A DNA stretch of 64,000 bases. It comes from an uncultured Bacilli bacterium (GTDB taxonomy: Bacteria; Bacillota_I; Bacilli_A; RF39; UBA660). This document shows positions 43,401 through 50,095 of this stretch, piece by piece (the first letter of the stretch is position 1; each line of letters begins with the position of its first letter). The notes beneath the pieces were generated by a model. It searched no databases. It worked only from the letters and a program-made list of their open reading frames with translations, and was not told the DNA's origin. The stretch covers positions 17,676 through 81,675 of the forward strand of contig CASTSB010000007.1 of NCBI GenBank assembly GCA_949451605.1, given 5' to 3'. The position numbers were made by a program, and so were the translations under genes.

Positions 43401-43484
43401 ATGAACAAGAAGGATTTTCTAATTCTATCTTTAGTAATAATTATTTTCCTTTTATTATTTTTACTATTTATAGTTTTAATATAA
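43401..43484 (+). CDS. Small hydrophobic toxin-like peptide, copy 2
   Basis: Identical in DNA and protein to the copy 1 peptide (27 residues, charged start MNKKD and one membrane helix). The leader hairpin that hides the ribosome site is also identical, which suggests selection or a recent duplication. Confidence 0.75.
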   Translation: MNKKDFLILSLVIIIFLLLFLLFIVLI

Positions 43485-43560
43485 AAGAAAACCACCTAAC
43501 TCAGTTATGATTTAGGTGGAACCAAAATTTTGGCAACACTCAACATACGACTATTGAATG
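43480..43560 (-). ncRNA. Predicted antisense antitoxin RNA, copy 2
   Basis: The promoter ATGTCA (43595-43590), 17 bases, TAAAAA (43572-43567) and the hairpin ACCACCTAA/TTAGGTGG followed by TTTTCTTTT define a transcript of about 80 nt opposite the 3-prime part of toxin unit 2. It differs from antisense RNA 1 mainly in the hairpin loop and the segment next to it. Ends are inferred. Confidence 0.5.
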
Positions 43561-43627
43561 TTCCATTTTTTATTTTATGCAAGTTTCCTTGACATATTTA
43601 AAATATCATATAATTCTATTTTTTACA

Positions 43628-43669
43628 AGAAAAGAAAAACTAAAATATATTTATAAAATAATTAGTTTT
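43628..43669 (-). terminator. Intrinsic terminator after the lipoprotein gene
   Basis: On the minus strand AAAACTAA (43669-43662) pairs with TTAGTTTT (43643-43636) across an A-T-rich loop, followed by TCTTTTC. Confidence 0.65.
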
Positions 43670-44216
43670 ATCTATAACTTGCAACAGTACACTTTCCACT
43701 TTCGTTATTAAAAGTTGCACCTAATCTTTGACCTGATTTATCTACCCAAGTATAAGAAAGAGAACCTTTTGATATAGTTGTTAATGTTCCTTCTCCACCA
43801 ACTTTTTCAACTAACTCTTCATAAGTAAATGAACCATTATTTAAATCGTTTCTTAAATCAGTTGATGAAGGTAATTTTATTTTATCATCTTTTATACTTT
43901 CCTTATCAATTGTTGCCTGGATAGTAATATCATCATTTCCATAAGTTTTAAAACTTATCCAATTTTTAGAATCGAATTTCCATATTGGATCACTTCCAAT
44001 CATAGCATCTGTAGTAGTTTCAAATCCTATGATATTATTAATATCTTCTATAGTATTTGTTGCTTCAATTTGTTTCATACATTCTACTATAGAACAATTT
44101 GCTTTTACTTCCTCTTCTTTTGATTTTTCTTCCACTTTTTTCTCAGTACATCCAGTAATAAAACTTAATATTCCTACAAATAAAATAATATTTAATAATA
44201 TTTTCTTTACTTTCAT
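43668..44216 (-). CDS. Putative lipoprotein with BLIP/SmpA-like domain
   Basis: The 182-residue protein starts with a lipoprotein signal (FVGILSFITGC, Cys near 23). A Lys/Glu linker leads to two small modules; the second, TYEELVEKVGGEGTLTTISK ... SLSYTWVDKSGQRLGATFNN, has the pattern of DUF3862 / beta-lactamase-inhibitor-like (BLIP, SmpA) domains. Such proteins sit on the outer face of the membrane and bind other proteins. No partner is evident. A GGAG ribosome site precedes the ATG. Confidence 0.7.
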   Translation of the reverse strand: MKVKKILLNIILFVGILSFITGCTEKKVEEKSKEEEVKANCSIVECMKQIEATNTIEDINNIIGFETTTDAMIGSDPIWKFDSKNWISFKTYGNDDITIQATIDKESIKDDKIKLPSSTDLRNDLNNGSFTYEELVEKVGGEGTLTTISKGSLSYTWVDKSGQRLGATFNNESGKCTVASYR

Positions 44217-44316
44217 TTTTTACTCCTTCTTTCTCCTAAATTATATCAAAAAAAATTTAATTATAAATAAAAACTCAAATTATCATTAAAAGAATAACTC
44301 GAGTTTATTATCAAAA

Positions 44317-44392
<76 letters not shown>

Positions 44393-44398
44393 AATTGT

Positions 44399-44484
44399 TG
44401 GTGCATGTGAAGGGACTTGAACCCATACATAGTTACCTACTGCAGATTTTGAGTCTGCCGCGTCTACCATTCCGCCACACATGC
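44399..44484 (-). tRNA. tRNA-Leu(CAA)
   Basis: On the minus strand the 86-base tRNA starts GCATGTGTGGCGGAATGG, has the anticodon loop CTCAAAA (anticodon CAA) in a GCAGA/TCTGC stem, a long variable arm as expected for leucine, a GGTTCAAGTCC T-arm and an encoded CCA. It lies 6 bases before tRNA-Thr in the same transcript. Confidence 0.97.
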
Positions 44485-44497
44485 AACTACAACAAAA

Positions 44498-44526
44498 ATT
44501 ATATTATAAATAATAAAAGTTGTAAA
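44498..44526 (-). promoter_or_regulatory. Promoter of the tRNA-Leu/tRNA-Thr unit
   Basis: On the minus strand TTTACA (44526-44521), 17 bases, TATAAT (44503-44498) stands 13 bases before tRNA-Leu. Confidence 0.8.
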
Positions 44527-44534
44527 TACTTATT

Positions 44535-45113
44535 TTATACAGTCTCCTTATACTTTGATGTATAAAGATCCGTTTCTTCATCTTCAACCTCTTCACTTTC
44601 TTTATCAATATATTGTTCAATACTAGGTAAATCTTCTATAGTCGATAACCCAAAATAATCTAAAAATTCAGACGTTGTTTCATAAAGTATTGGCCTTCCT
44701 GGTAAATCACTTCTACCAGACTCTTTAATAAAACCTTTAGCCACTAATTTTCTAACAATAGATACACTGCTTACTCCTCTTAAAGCATCAATTTGTAGTC
44801 TAGTAATAGGTGCATTGTAAGCAATAATTGCTAAAGTTTCAAGAGCAGCTTGACTTAAAACATTAGTTTCAGGATTCTCAATAAGTTTTTGAAAATATTC
44901 ACGATGTTCACTTTTAGTAGTCAGCTTAAATCTGTTGCCTAAAAAATCTATTCTTATTCCTCTTTCATCATTTTCATAATCATGTTTAAGCTCTGTTAAA
45001 GTTTCCTTTGCTTCTTCTTCATTTATTCCAATAACTTCTTCGATTTGATCTAATGTTAACCCATCCTCACCAACAACAAATAAAAGGCCTTCAAGTACTG
45101 CTTTACTCTTCAC
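44535..45113 (-). CDS. scpB: Segregation and condensation protein B
   Basis: The 192-residue protein has the two winged-helix domains of ScpB: LEGLLFVVGEDGLTLDQIEEV at the start and SQAALETLAIIAYNAPITRLQIDALRGVSS in the second half, with the conserved GRPILYETTSEFLDYFGL near the end. It joins ScpA and SMC in the chromosome condensing complex. The start is GTG 45113-45111, 6 bases after GAGGTGG, and overlaps the end of scpA by 11 bases. Confidence 0.95.
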   Translation of the reverse strand: MKSKAVLEGLLFVVGEDGLTLDQIEEVIGINEEEAKETLTELKHDYENDERGIRIDFLGNRFKLTTKSEHREYFQKLIENPETNVLSQAALETLAIIAYNAPITRLQIDALRGVSSVSIVRKLVAKGFIKESGRSDLPGRPILYETTSEFLDYFGLSTIEDLPSIEQYIDKESEEVEDEETDLYTSKYKETV

Positions 45114-45834
45114 CTGTTACCACCTCACAAATAATATCTTCAAATTCCTTGTCTTGTTTTATTACCAGTTCCTTAGATTTAGCCATTTCAAGTACAGCAA
45201 GAAAAGTCGCAACAATATATTCTTTAGTAAATACTGGAAATAATTCAAAAAAAGAAATCTTCTTTTTACTACGTAATACATTTTTAATTTCATGTCTTCT
45301 TGAAGATACACTTATTTCATTAACTGTAACTTTTGTATTAACTGGGCGACTTTCTTTCTTCCTTAATAAATAATTTTTTAAAGCATTAACTAAATCATCT
45401 ATCTCATATTCACATTGTACTATTACTTCTCCATTACTATATTTAGAATAATCTTCTGGAATCTTAGTAAATACTTGATGTCTTATTTCTTCTTTTTCTT
45501 GTAAAACTTTAGTTATTTCTTTATACGCTTGATATTCCAACAATCTTTTTACTAAATCATCTCTTGGATCCTCTTCTTCTTCATTATTAATCTCTTCGCT
45601 TTTTTGATTAGGAAGTAACAATTTAGATTTAATCTCTATTAGTTCAGAAGCTAAAACTAAATACTCGGAAGCTATTTCCAAATTCATTTTTTCTTGAGAA
45701 TCCAAGTAAGACATATACTGTTCAGTGATTTTTTCTATCTCAATATCCATAATATCCATCTTAGATTCTTTAATCAAATGAAGTAATAAATCTAATGGAC
45801 CTTCAAATTCATTTATTTTAAATTCAACACTCAT
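45103..45834 (-). CDS. scpA: Segregation and condensation protein A
   Basis: The protein is the kleisin subunit that bridges SMC heads: INEFEGPLDLLLHLIKESKMDIMDIEIEKITEQY at the N terminus (SMC-neck binding) and RREIKNVLRSKKKISFFELF-like C-terminal winged helix ending LAVLEMAKSKELVIKQ. Length (243) is usual. The gene is first in the scpA-scpB pair. TTG 45837 lies directly before ATG 45834-45832, which suits the GGAGTGA ribosome site better. Confidence 0.95.
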   Translation of the reverse strand: MSVEFKINEFEGPLDLLLHLIKESKMDIMDIEIEKITEQYMSYLDSQEKMNLEIASEYLVLASELIEIKSKLLLPNQKSEEINNEEEEDPRDDLVKRLLEYQAYKEITKVLQEKEEIRHQVFTKIPEDYSKYSNGEVIVQCEYEIDDLVNALKNYLLRKKESRPVNTKVTVNEISVSSRRHEIKNVLRSKKKISFFELFPVFTKEYIVATFLAVLEMAKSKELVIKQDKEFEDIICEVVTGEE

Positions 45835-45934
45835 CAAATCACTCCGAACTCTAATAATTATTATAACACAACGAAATAATGATTTTAAAGCAAATTATGA
45901 TATAATAACATTAGTTATATAAAAAGGAGTAAAT

Positions 45935-46237
45935 ATGAAACAATTTAATATGATAGACGAAGCCTTTATTTGTGAAAATTGTAATGCTAAAGTAGAACCA
46001 TTAAAATATAGTGCTAGAGACCATTGTCCTCATTGCCTTTGCTCAAAACACGTCGATATAAATCCAGGCGATAGAGCAAATAATTGTAAAGGAATATTAG
46101 ATCCCATAGGAATAGAAAAATTTAAAGATACTTATAAAATTATTTATAAATGTAGAAATTGTAAACAGGAACATAAAAACATCATCGCAAAAGATGATGA
46201 TATGGATATGATCATAAAAATATCTAAAATAAACTAA
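45935..46237 (+). CDS. RNHCP-domain zinc-ribbon protein
   Basis: The 100-residue plus-strand protein has the RNHCP domain: FICENCNAKVEPLKYSARDHCPHCLCSKHVD, NPGDRANNCKGILDPIGI and a later YKCRNCKQEHKNI. The signature reads RDHCP here. The cysteines and histidines probably bind zinc. The family has no known function; RNA binding has been suggested from its sequence type only. An AAAAAGGAG ribosome site precedes the ATG and a bidirectional terminator follows. Confidence 0.88.
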   Translation: MKQFNMIDEAFICENCNAKVEPLKYSARDHCPHCLCSKHVDINPGDRANNCKGILDPIGIEKFKDTYKIIYKCRNCKQEHKNIIAKDDDMDMIIKISKIN

Positions 46238-46265
46238 AAAAAGAATCACTAATGATTCTTTTTTT
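46236..46265. terminator. Bidirectional intrinsic terminator
   Basis: AAAAAGAATCA and TGATTCTTTTT (about 46237-46247 and 46253-46263) form a perfect hairpin with T runs both ways, between the convergent RNHCP and spoVAE genes. Confidence 0.9.
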
Positions 46266-46266
46266 A

Positions 46267-46617
46267 CTAATGTTTAGGTTTAAAAAATAACGTTAAAATG
46301 CATGAGAATAATATTGCAGCAGTAATACCTGATGCTGTTAAATCAAACATTCCCATGAAAACTCCCATAAAACCATATAGATCTGTTTTTGCAAGAGCCC
46401 CATGTATTAGAGAATGTCCAAAACTAGTGATTGGAAGTAAAGCTCCTCCACCAACCATTTCAATTATCTTATCATAAATACTAAAAGTATCTAAAGCCGC
46501 ACCAATAACAACAAGTAAAGAAGTAATATGTCCTGGAGTCCAATCTGTTAAATCTAAAACTACTTGCGCTATTAAACAAACTGCACCACAAAATAAAAAT
46601 GAATTAATAAGTAACAT
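46267..46617 (-). CDS. spoVAE: Stage V sporulation protein AE
   Basis: The 116-residue membrane protein matches SpoVAE (the short form): AVCLIAQVVLDLTDWTPGHITSLLVVIGA at the start and PITSFGHSLIHGALA in the middle. With SpoVAC and SpoVAD it forms the channel that moves dipicolinic acid into the forespore and out at germination. It is the last gene of spoVAC-AD-AE; its ribosome site GGAGGT lies inside the end of spoVAD. Confidence 0.93.
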   Translation of the reverse strand: MLLINSFLFCGAVCLIAQVVLDLTDWTPGHITSLLVVIGAALDTFSIYDKIIEMVGGGALLPITSFGHSLIHGALAKTDLYGFMGVFMGMFDLTASGITAAILFSCILTLFFKPKH

Positions 46618-47604
46618 TTACACTACCTCCAAACTGATTGCATGAGCTATAGAATAAATATCTTCTCCTTGATGTACAGTTGTTGGAGAAAAAAGTGCTC
46701 CTGTTGCAACAAGTAATACCTTTTTTAATTTCTTTTTCTTTAACTCATCATAAATATAACCAAAATTTACTAAAGCACTACAAACTGGACCAGAGCCACC
46801 AGCATGAACCTCTTTTTGTGTTTCTAAATCATATAACATAGTTCCACAATCATTATAATTATCTAATATATAACCAGATTCTCTCATATATTCTGTTAAT
46901 ATTTCTTTACCAAAGCAACCTAAATCTCCAGTTAAAATCAAATCATAATAATCAGGATTTCTACCAGTTTCTTCAAAATGAGATTTTAATGTTTCATAAG
47001 CTGCAGGAGCCATTACTCTTCCCATATCATTAACATCATTTTGTTGATAATCAACAATTTTACCAAGAGTTGCTGATTCAACTTTTACTTTTGACTTTTC
47101 ATTAGATAAAAGACATGCTGCAGCACCACTTGCAGTAAATGTTGCACTATCAACCTTAGGTGTTCCATATTCCACTGGATTTCTAAATTGCTTTTCGCTT
47201 GCACTATTATGACTTGATACTTCAACTATTGCATTTTCAACCATATTTCCTTCTATAAAGTTAGATGCAACAATCATTCCAAGCACACTACTACTACAAG
47301 CACCATAAACACCAATAAAGCTTTTACCAACACCACATGTTCCATATGTAGAAGCAGCTATTTGATTTAACAAATCTCCACCTACTACTAAATCTATTTC
47401 TTCTTTGATCAAGCCAGATTTTCTAAGTAATAAAACCATAGCATCTTTAACATATCTTATTTCTGCTTTCTCAAAAGATTTTTCTTCACCATATAAGTCA
47501 TCATATGTCTTATCGAAATATTTTTTTAATGGCCCTTCTTTTTCTATAGGACCACATACTGTAGAAGTTTCATTTAAATAAACATTCTTATAATTAAAAG
47601 TCAT
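46618..47604 (-). CDS. spoVAD: Stage V sporulation protein AD
   Basis: The 328-residue protein has the thiolase-like fold of SpoVAD, which binds dipicolinic acid: YLNETSTVCGPIEKEGPL at the start, GACSSSVLGMIVASNFIEG and AGGSGPVCSALVNFGYI. Length is close to the usual 335-340. The gene lies between spoVAC (2-base gap) and spoVAE (adjacent), so the order AC-AD-AE of Bacillota is kept. Other spoVA genes (AA, AB, B, F) are not in the window. Confidence 0.95.
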   Translation of the reverse strand: MTFNYKNVYLNETSTVCGPIEKEGPLKKYFDKTYDDLYGEEKSFEKAEIRYVKDAMVLLLRKSGLIKEEIDLVVGGDLLNQIAASTYGTCGVGKSFIGVYGACSSSVLGMIVASNFIEGNMVENAIVEVSSHNSASEKQFRNPVEYGTPKVDSATFTASGAAACLLSNEKSKVKVESATLGKIVDYQQNDVNDMGRVMAPAAYETLKSHFEETGRNPDYYDLILTGDLGCFGKEILTEYMRESGYILDNYNDCGTMLYDLETQKEVHAGGSGPVCSALVNFGYIYDELKKKKLKKVLLVATGALFSPTTVHQGEDIYSIAHAISLEVV

Positions 47605-47606
47605 AA

Positions 47607-48044
47607 TTAACCCCCTATCATAAATCTAATCATTCCAAATAACCAAGCAGATAGCACTCCATACACAATAACAGTACCAGCCAATTTGAAAGCATTTGCA
47701 CCAACTCCATATATTAATCCTTCTTTTCGATAATCCATAAATGCACTAGTCATAGAATGAGCAAATCCCGTAATTGGAACTATTAGCCCACATCTACAAA
47801 TAGAAACTAATTTGTCAAAAAATCCTAAAGCAGTAAATAAACTAGCAACAAATATAAACAATATAATCATATAAGTAGAAGCCACTTGACGGGACAAATC
47901 AAAAACTTTTATTAAAAGTTCGATTACTCCTTCCCCTAGCATTCCAACTAATCCACCAATTATAAATGCTATAGTTGCATTTCGTAATATGTGTTTATCA
48001 GCTTTATGTTTGTCTGCAATTTTTTCATATTTTGTATTTTTCAT
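47607..48044 (-). CDS. spoVAC: Stage V sporulation protein AC
   Basis: The 145-residue membrane protein with about four segments matches SpoVAC: AFIIGGLVGMLGEGVIELL, LGFFDKLVSICRCGLIVPITGFAHSMTSA and AGTVIVYGVLSAW. SpoVAC is a mechanosensitive channel component of the spore inner membrane. It is the first gene of the spoVAC-AD-AE unit and follows the sporulation-type sigma factor gene on the same strand. Confidence 0.95.
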   Translation of the reverse strand: MKNTKYEKIADKHKADKHILRNATIAFIIGGLVGMLGEGVIELLIKVFDLSRQVASTYMIILFIFVASLFTALGFFDKLVSICRCGLIVPITGFAHSMTSAFMDYRKEGLIYGVGANAFKLAGTVIVYGVLSAWLFGMIRFMIGG

Positions 48045-48069
48045 TATTTATCACCATTATTAATATGCA

Positions 48070-48098
48070 CAAAAAAACTTAAGAATATTCTTAAGTTT
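48070..48098 (-). terminator. Intrinsic terminator after the sigma factor gene
   Basis: On the minus strand AAACTTAAGAA (48098-48088) pairs with TTCTTAAGTTT (48085-48075), followed by TTTTTTT. It includes the stop codon. Confidence 0.85.
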
Positions 48099-48732
48099 AT
48101 AATCTTTGTTTTAATTTTTGTAAAATTTTAGTTTCTTTCCTTGATATTTGAACCTGACTCATACCAGTTTCACGGCTTACTTCTGTTTGAGTTAAATTAT
48201 TAAAATATCTTTGTAGTATTAGTTCTCTCTCTTCAGGATTTAGTCTTTTTAGTTCGTCCTTCAAATCAATTTCTAAATCTACATTACTATTTTCACTACT
48301 TATTATATTATATAAATCATTACTATCTTCATCATAAGAGTAATCAAGGCTTTGTACTTCTTGTGTCGCAAGAAGAACTTCATTAATTTTTTCTTCTTCA
48401 ATATCTAAAAATAATGAAAGTTCTAAACTTGTAGGTTCTCTTCCTAATTTTTGTGTCATGACATCAACTGCTTTATTTATACTTCTATTTAACTTCACCA
48501 TCTCTTTACTTAACTTTACTGTCTTACTCTCTCTAATAAACTTCGTAATTTCTCCTAAAACATAATAATAAGCATAAGTAGAAAATTTAACATCTAAACT
48601 CTTGTCAAACTTTTTTTGAGCTTCAACTAAACCAAGCATTCCAACTTGATATAAGTCATCTTTATCAAAATTTTTTCCATATTTATGGACAATACTAAAT
48701 ACTAAATTTTCATACTCTAATAAAGCTTCTAC
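48097..48732 (-). CDS. SigF/SigG-type RNA polymerase sigma factor; no canonical start codon
   Basis: The frame encodes sigma-70 regions 2, 3 and 4 of the sporulation/stress (SigF, SigG, SigB) type: DLYQVGMLGLVEAQKKFD and VKFSTYAYYYVLGEITKFIRE (region 2), KLGREPTSLELSLFLDI (region 3), LTQTEVSRETGMSQVQISRKE (region 4 helix-turn-helix). Region 2.1 homology (LLEYENLVFSIVHKYG) extends upstream of the first ATG (48639) without stop, to a strong AAGGAGGG site at about 48747-48740. Seven bases after it stands GTA (48732-48730) where GTG would fit. The coordinates given start at this codon; the shorter ATG form would lack part of region 2. Confidence 0.75.
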   Translation of the reverse strand, partial: VEALLEYENLVFSIVHKYGKNFDKDDLYQVGMLGLVEAQKKFDKSLDVKFSTYAYYYVLGEITKFIRESKTVKLSKEMVKLNRSINKAVDVMTQKLGREPTSLELSLFLDIEEEKINEVLLATQEVQSLDYSYDEDSNDLYNIISSENSNVDLEIDLKDELKRLNPEERELILQRYFNNLTQTEVSRETGMSQVQISRKETKILQKLKQRL

Positions 48733-48807
48733 TTGACTTCCCTCCTTATCTACTACAATTAAAAATATAAAACTAATAATCTATATATTCAATCACTTCG
48801 ACAAAAG

Positions 48808-48837
48808 AAGAAAAAAGCTAACACCTTAGTTAGCTTT
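48808..48837 (-). terminator. Intrinsic terminator
   Basis: On the minus strand AAAGCTAAC (48837-48829) pairs with GTTAGCTTT (48822-48814) followed by TTTC-TTC. It ends the 48826 gene. Confidence 0.8.
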
Positions 48838-49161
48838 CTTTATTAATTTATTTAAATCCCCTTTACTATAATATAATACAGGCTTATTTAAAAGTAAGGC
48901 ATGATCAATTTGTTTTTTAGTACTACTTCCAATATAGCCATCAACATCTACCACAAATACTATATCACTTCTATTAATTTTTAAAATTGCTTCCTGATCA
49001 AGGATTTTCTTTACTTCTTCTCCACATTTAGGATTTATCCCCGACTGATTATAAACAAGAGGAGAAAAGACTAAATAACCATTTACAGAAAGTTCAATTT
49101 CTAATTCTTTAAATATTTCTTCAAATCTAGTACTTCCTATTAAATTAATAACTGAAAACAT
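48826..49161 (-). CDS. Nucleoside 2-deoxyribosyltransferase-like (DUF4406-type) protein
   Basis: The 111-residue protein has the small Rossmann-like fold of nucleoside deoxyribosyltransferase relatives: INLIGSTRFEEIFKELE at the start, the acidic KINRSDIVFVVDVDGYIGSSTKKQIDHA and LLNKPVLYYS near the end. Relatives cleave the N-glycosidic bond of nucleosides or are of unknown role. It lies downstream of the 49171 membrane protein gene with a 9-base gap. Confidence 0.75.
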   Translation of the reverse strand: MFSVINLIGSTRFEEIFKELEIELSVNGYLVFSPLVYNQSGINPKCGEEVKKILDQEAILKINRSDIVFVVDVDGYIGSSTKKQIDHALLLNKPVLYYSKGDLNKLIKKAN

Positions 49162-49170
49162 AAATCTCTC

Positions 49171-50010
49171 CTATTGCGTATTTGTAGATGAATTATTAAC
49201 TCCATCATTTGACGTACTATTATCATTAACTTTATCAGAAGTTGAATCCTTACTTTCTTCACTACTCTTTATATACTTTTTAGAAATAACTATAACAGGT
49301 CTTATTGGATTAGCTTTTGAAGAGTCTCCTAAGCAAAACTTTGCCTCTTTATCATCTTTTTTAGCACAAATCATAACTGGATTACTGCTAACTTCAACTC
49401 TATAAACTGTATCAGTAATAGTATCACTAGCATAAATAAACTCTGGAATATTAAACTTCTTAATTTCTGTGTCAGGTTCAAATTCAGAAGATTTAGCTGA
49501 AGAAATATTAGCAAGATCCAAATAAGCAAGCATTCTAGTTTCTTGTATTTCACTAAAATCAGCTTTTAAATCAGCAACAAGTTTTGACTTATAAGTTTCC
49601 TTTAAGAAACTATTAACATTCCCGTATAAAACATTACTAGTGTTTACATCTTTATCACTTAAAATAGTAACATATTCACTAGTATCTTTAGACTCATATA
49701 AAACATGCCAAGTAGAATCATCTTTTAAAGTAATAATATCTCCCAATTTATACTTTTCATATTTTACTTTTTCAACAGGCATTTCTTCTTGGACAGGAGT
49801 ATTTTTTTTCTTTCCACCATTAACTAACATATTACTTATAAAGAATACAACTATAAAAGTAATAAATGCTACTATCCCAACAATTATCCAAGTTTTAATA
49901 TTATCAGATATGTCTCCATTATTATTTTTAAATGAGAAACCACCTGAAGATTCATCTTCAAATTCTTCATCAAACTCATCATAATTTTCATTTTCTTCAA
50001 ACTCGTTCAT
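49171..50010 (-). CDS. Membrane-anchored extracellular protein, DUF6273-like
   Basis: The protein has a very acidic cytosolic start (NYDEFDEEFEDES), one membrane segment (TWIIVGIVAFITFIVVFFIS) and an extracellular domain, YKLGDIITLKDDSTWHVLYE ... NPIRPVIVISKKYI, with the strand order of DUF6273-like surface domains, then a Ser/Asn/Thr-rich tail. It resembles the 26922-28304 protein in style. Function is unknown. ATG 50010-50008 is best placed behind GGAG; the frame is open to GTG 50019. Confidence 0.65.
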   Translation of the reverse strand: MNEFEENENYDEFDEEFEDESSGGFSFKNNNGDISDNIKTWIIVGIVAFITFIVVFFISNMLVNGGKKKNTPVQEEMPVEKVKYEKYKLGDIITLKDDSTWHVLYESKDTSEYVTILSDKDVNTSNVLYGNVNSFLKETYKSKLVADLKADFSEIQETRMLAYLDLANISSAKSSEFEPDTEIKKFNIPEFIYASDTITDTVYRVEVSSNPVMICAKKDDKEAKFCLGDSSKANPIRPVIVISKKYIKSSEESKDSTSDKVNDNSTSNDGVNNSSTNTQ

Positions 50011-50049
50011 CTTCATCACTCCACTCTATAATTAAATATTATCATGAAA

Positions 50050-50095
50050 TATAAATAAAAGAAAGATACTTTTATATCCTTCTTTTTATCTTTCT
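50050..50095 (-). terminator. Intrinsic terminator after tex
   Basis: On the minus strand AGAAAGATA (50095-50087) pairs with TATCTTTCT (50068-50060) and runs into TTTATTT. Confidence 0.8.

Larger units (their letters stand above)
43346..43594 (+). repeat. Type I toxin-antitoxin unit, copy 2
   Basis: The second tandem copy. From TAGGAAC to the end of the peptide and the AAAGAAA after it (about 144 bases) it is identical to copy 1; the rest, which encodes the antisense RNA, differs at about ten positions. GGAACATTTAATAA (from 43348) and CTATTGAATGTTCC (43551-43564) keep the end-to-end pairing. The end AGTTTCCTTGACA is conserved, matching the antisense promoter. Confidence 0.8.
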
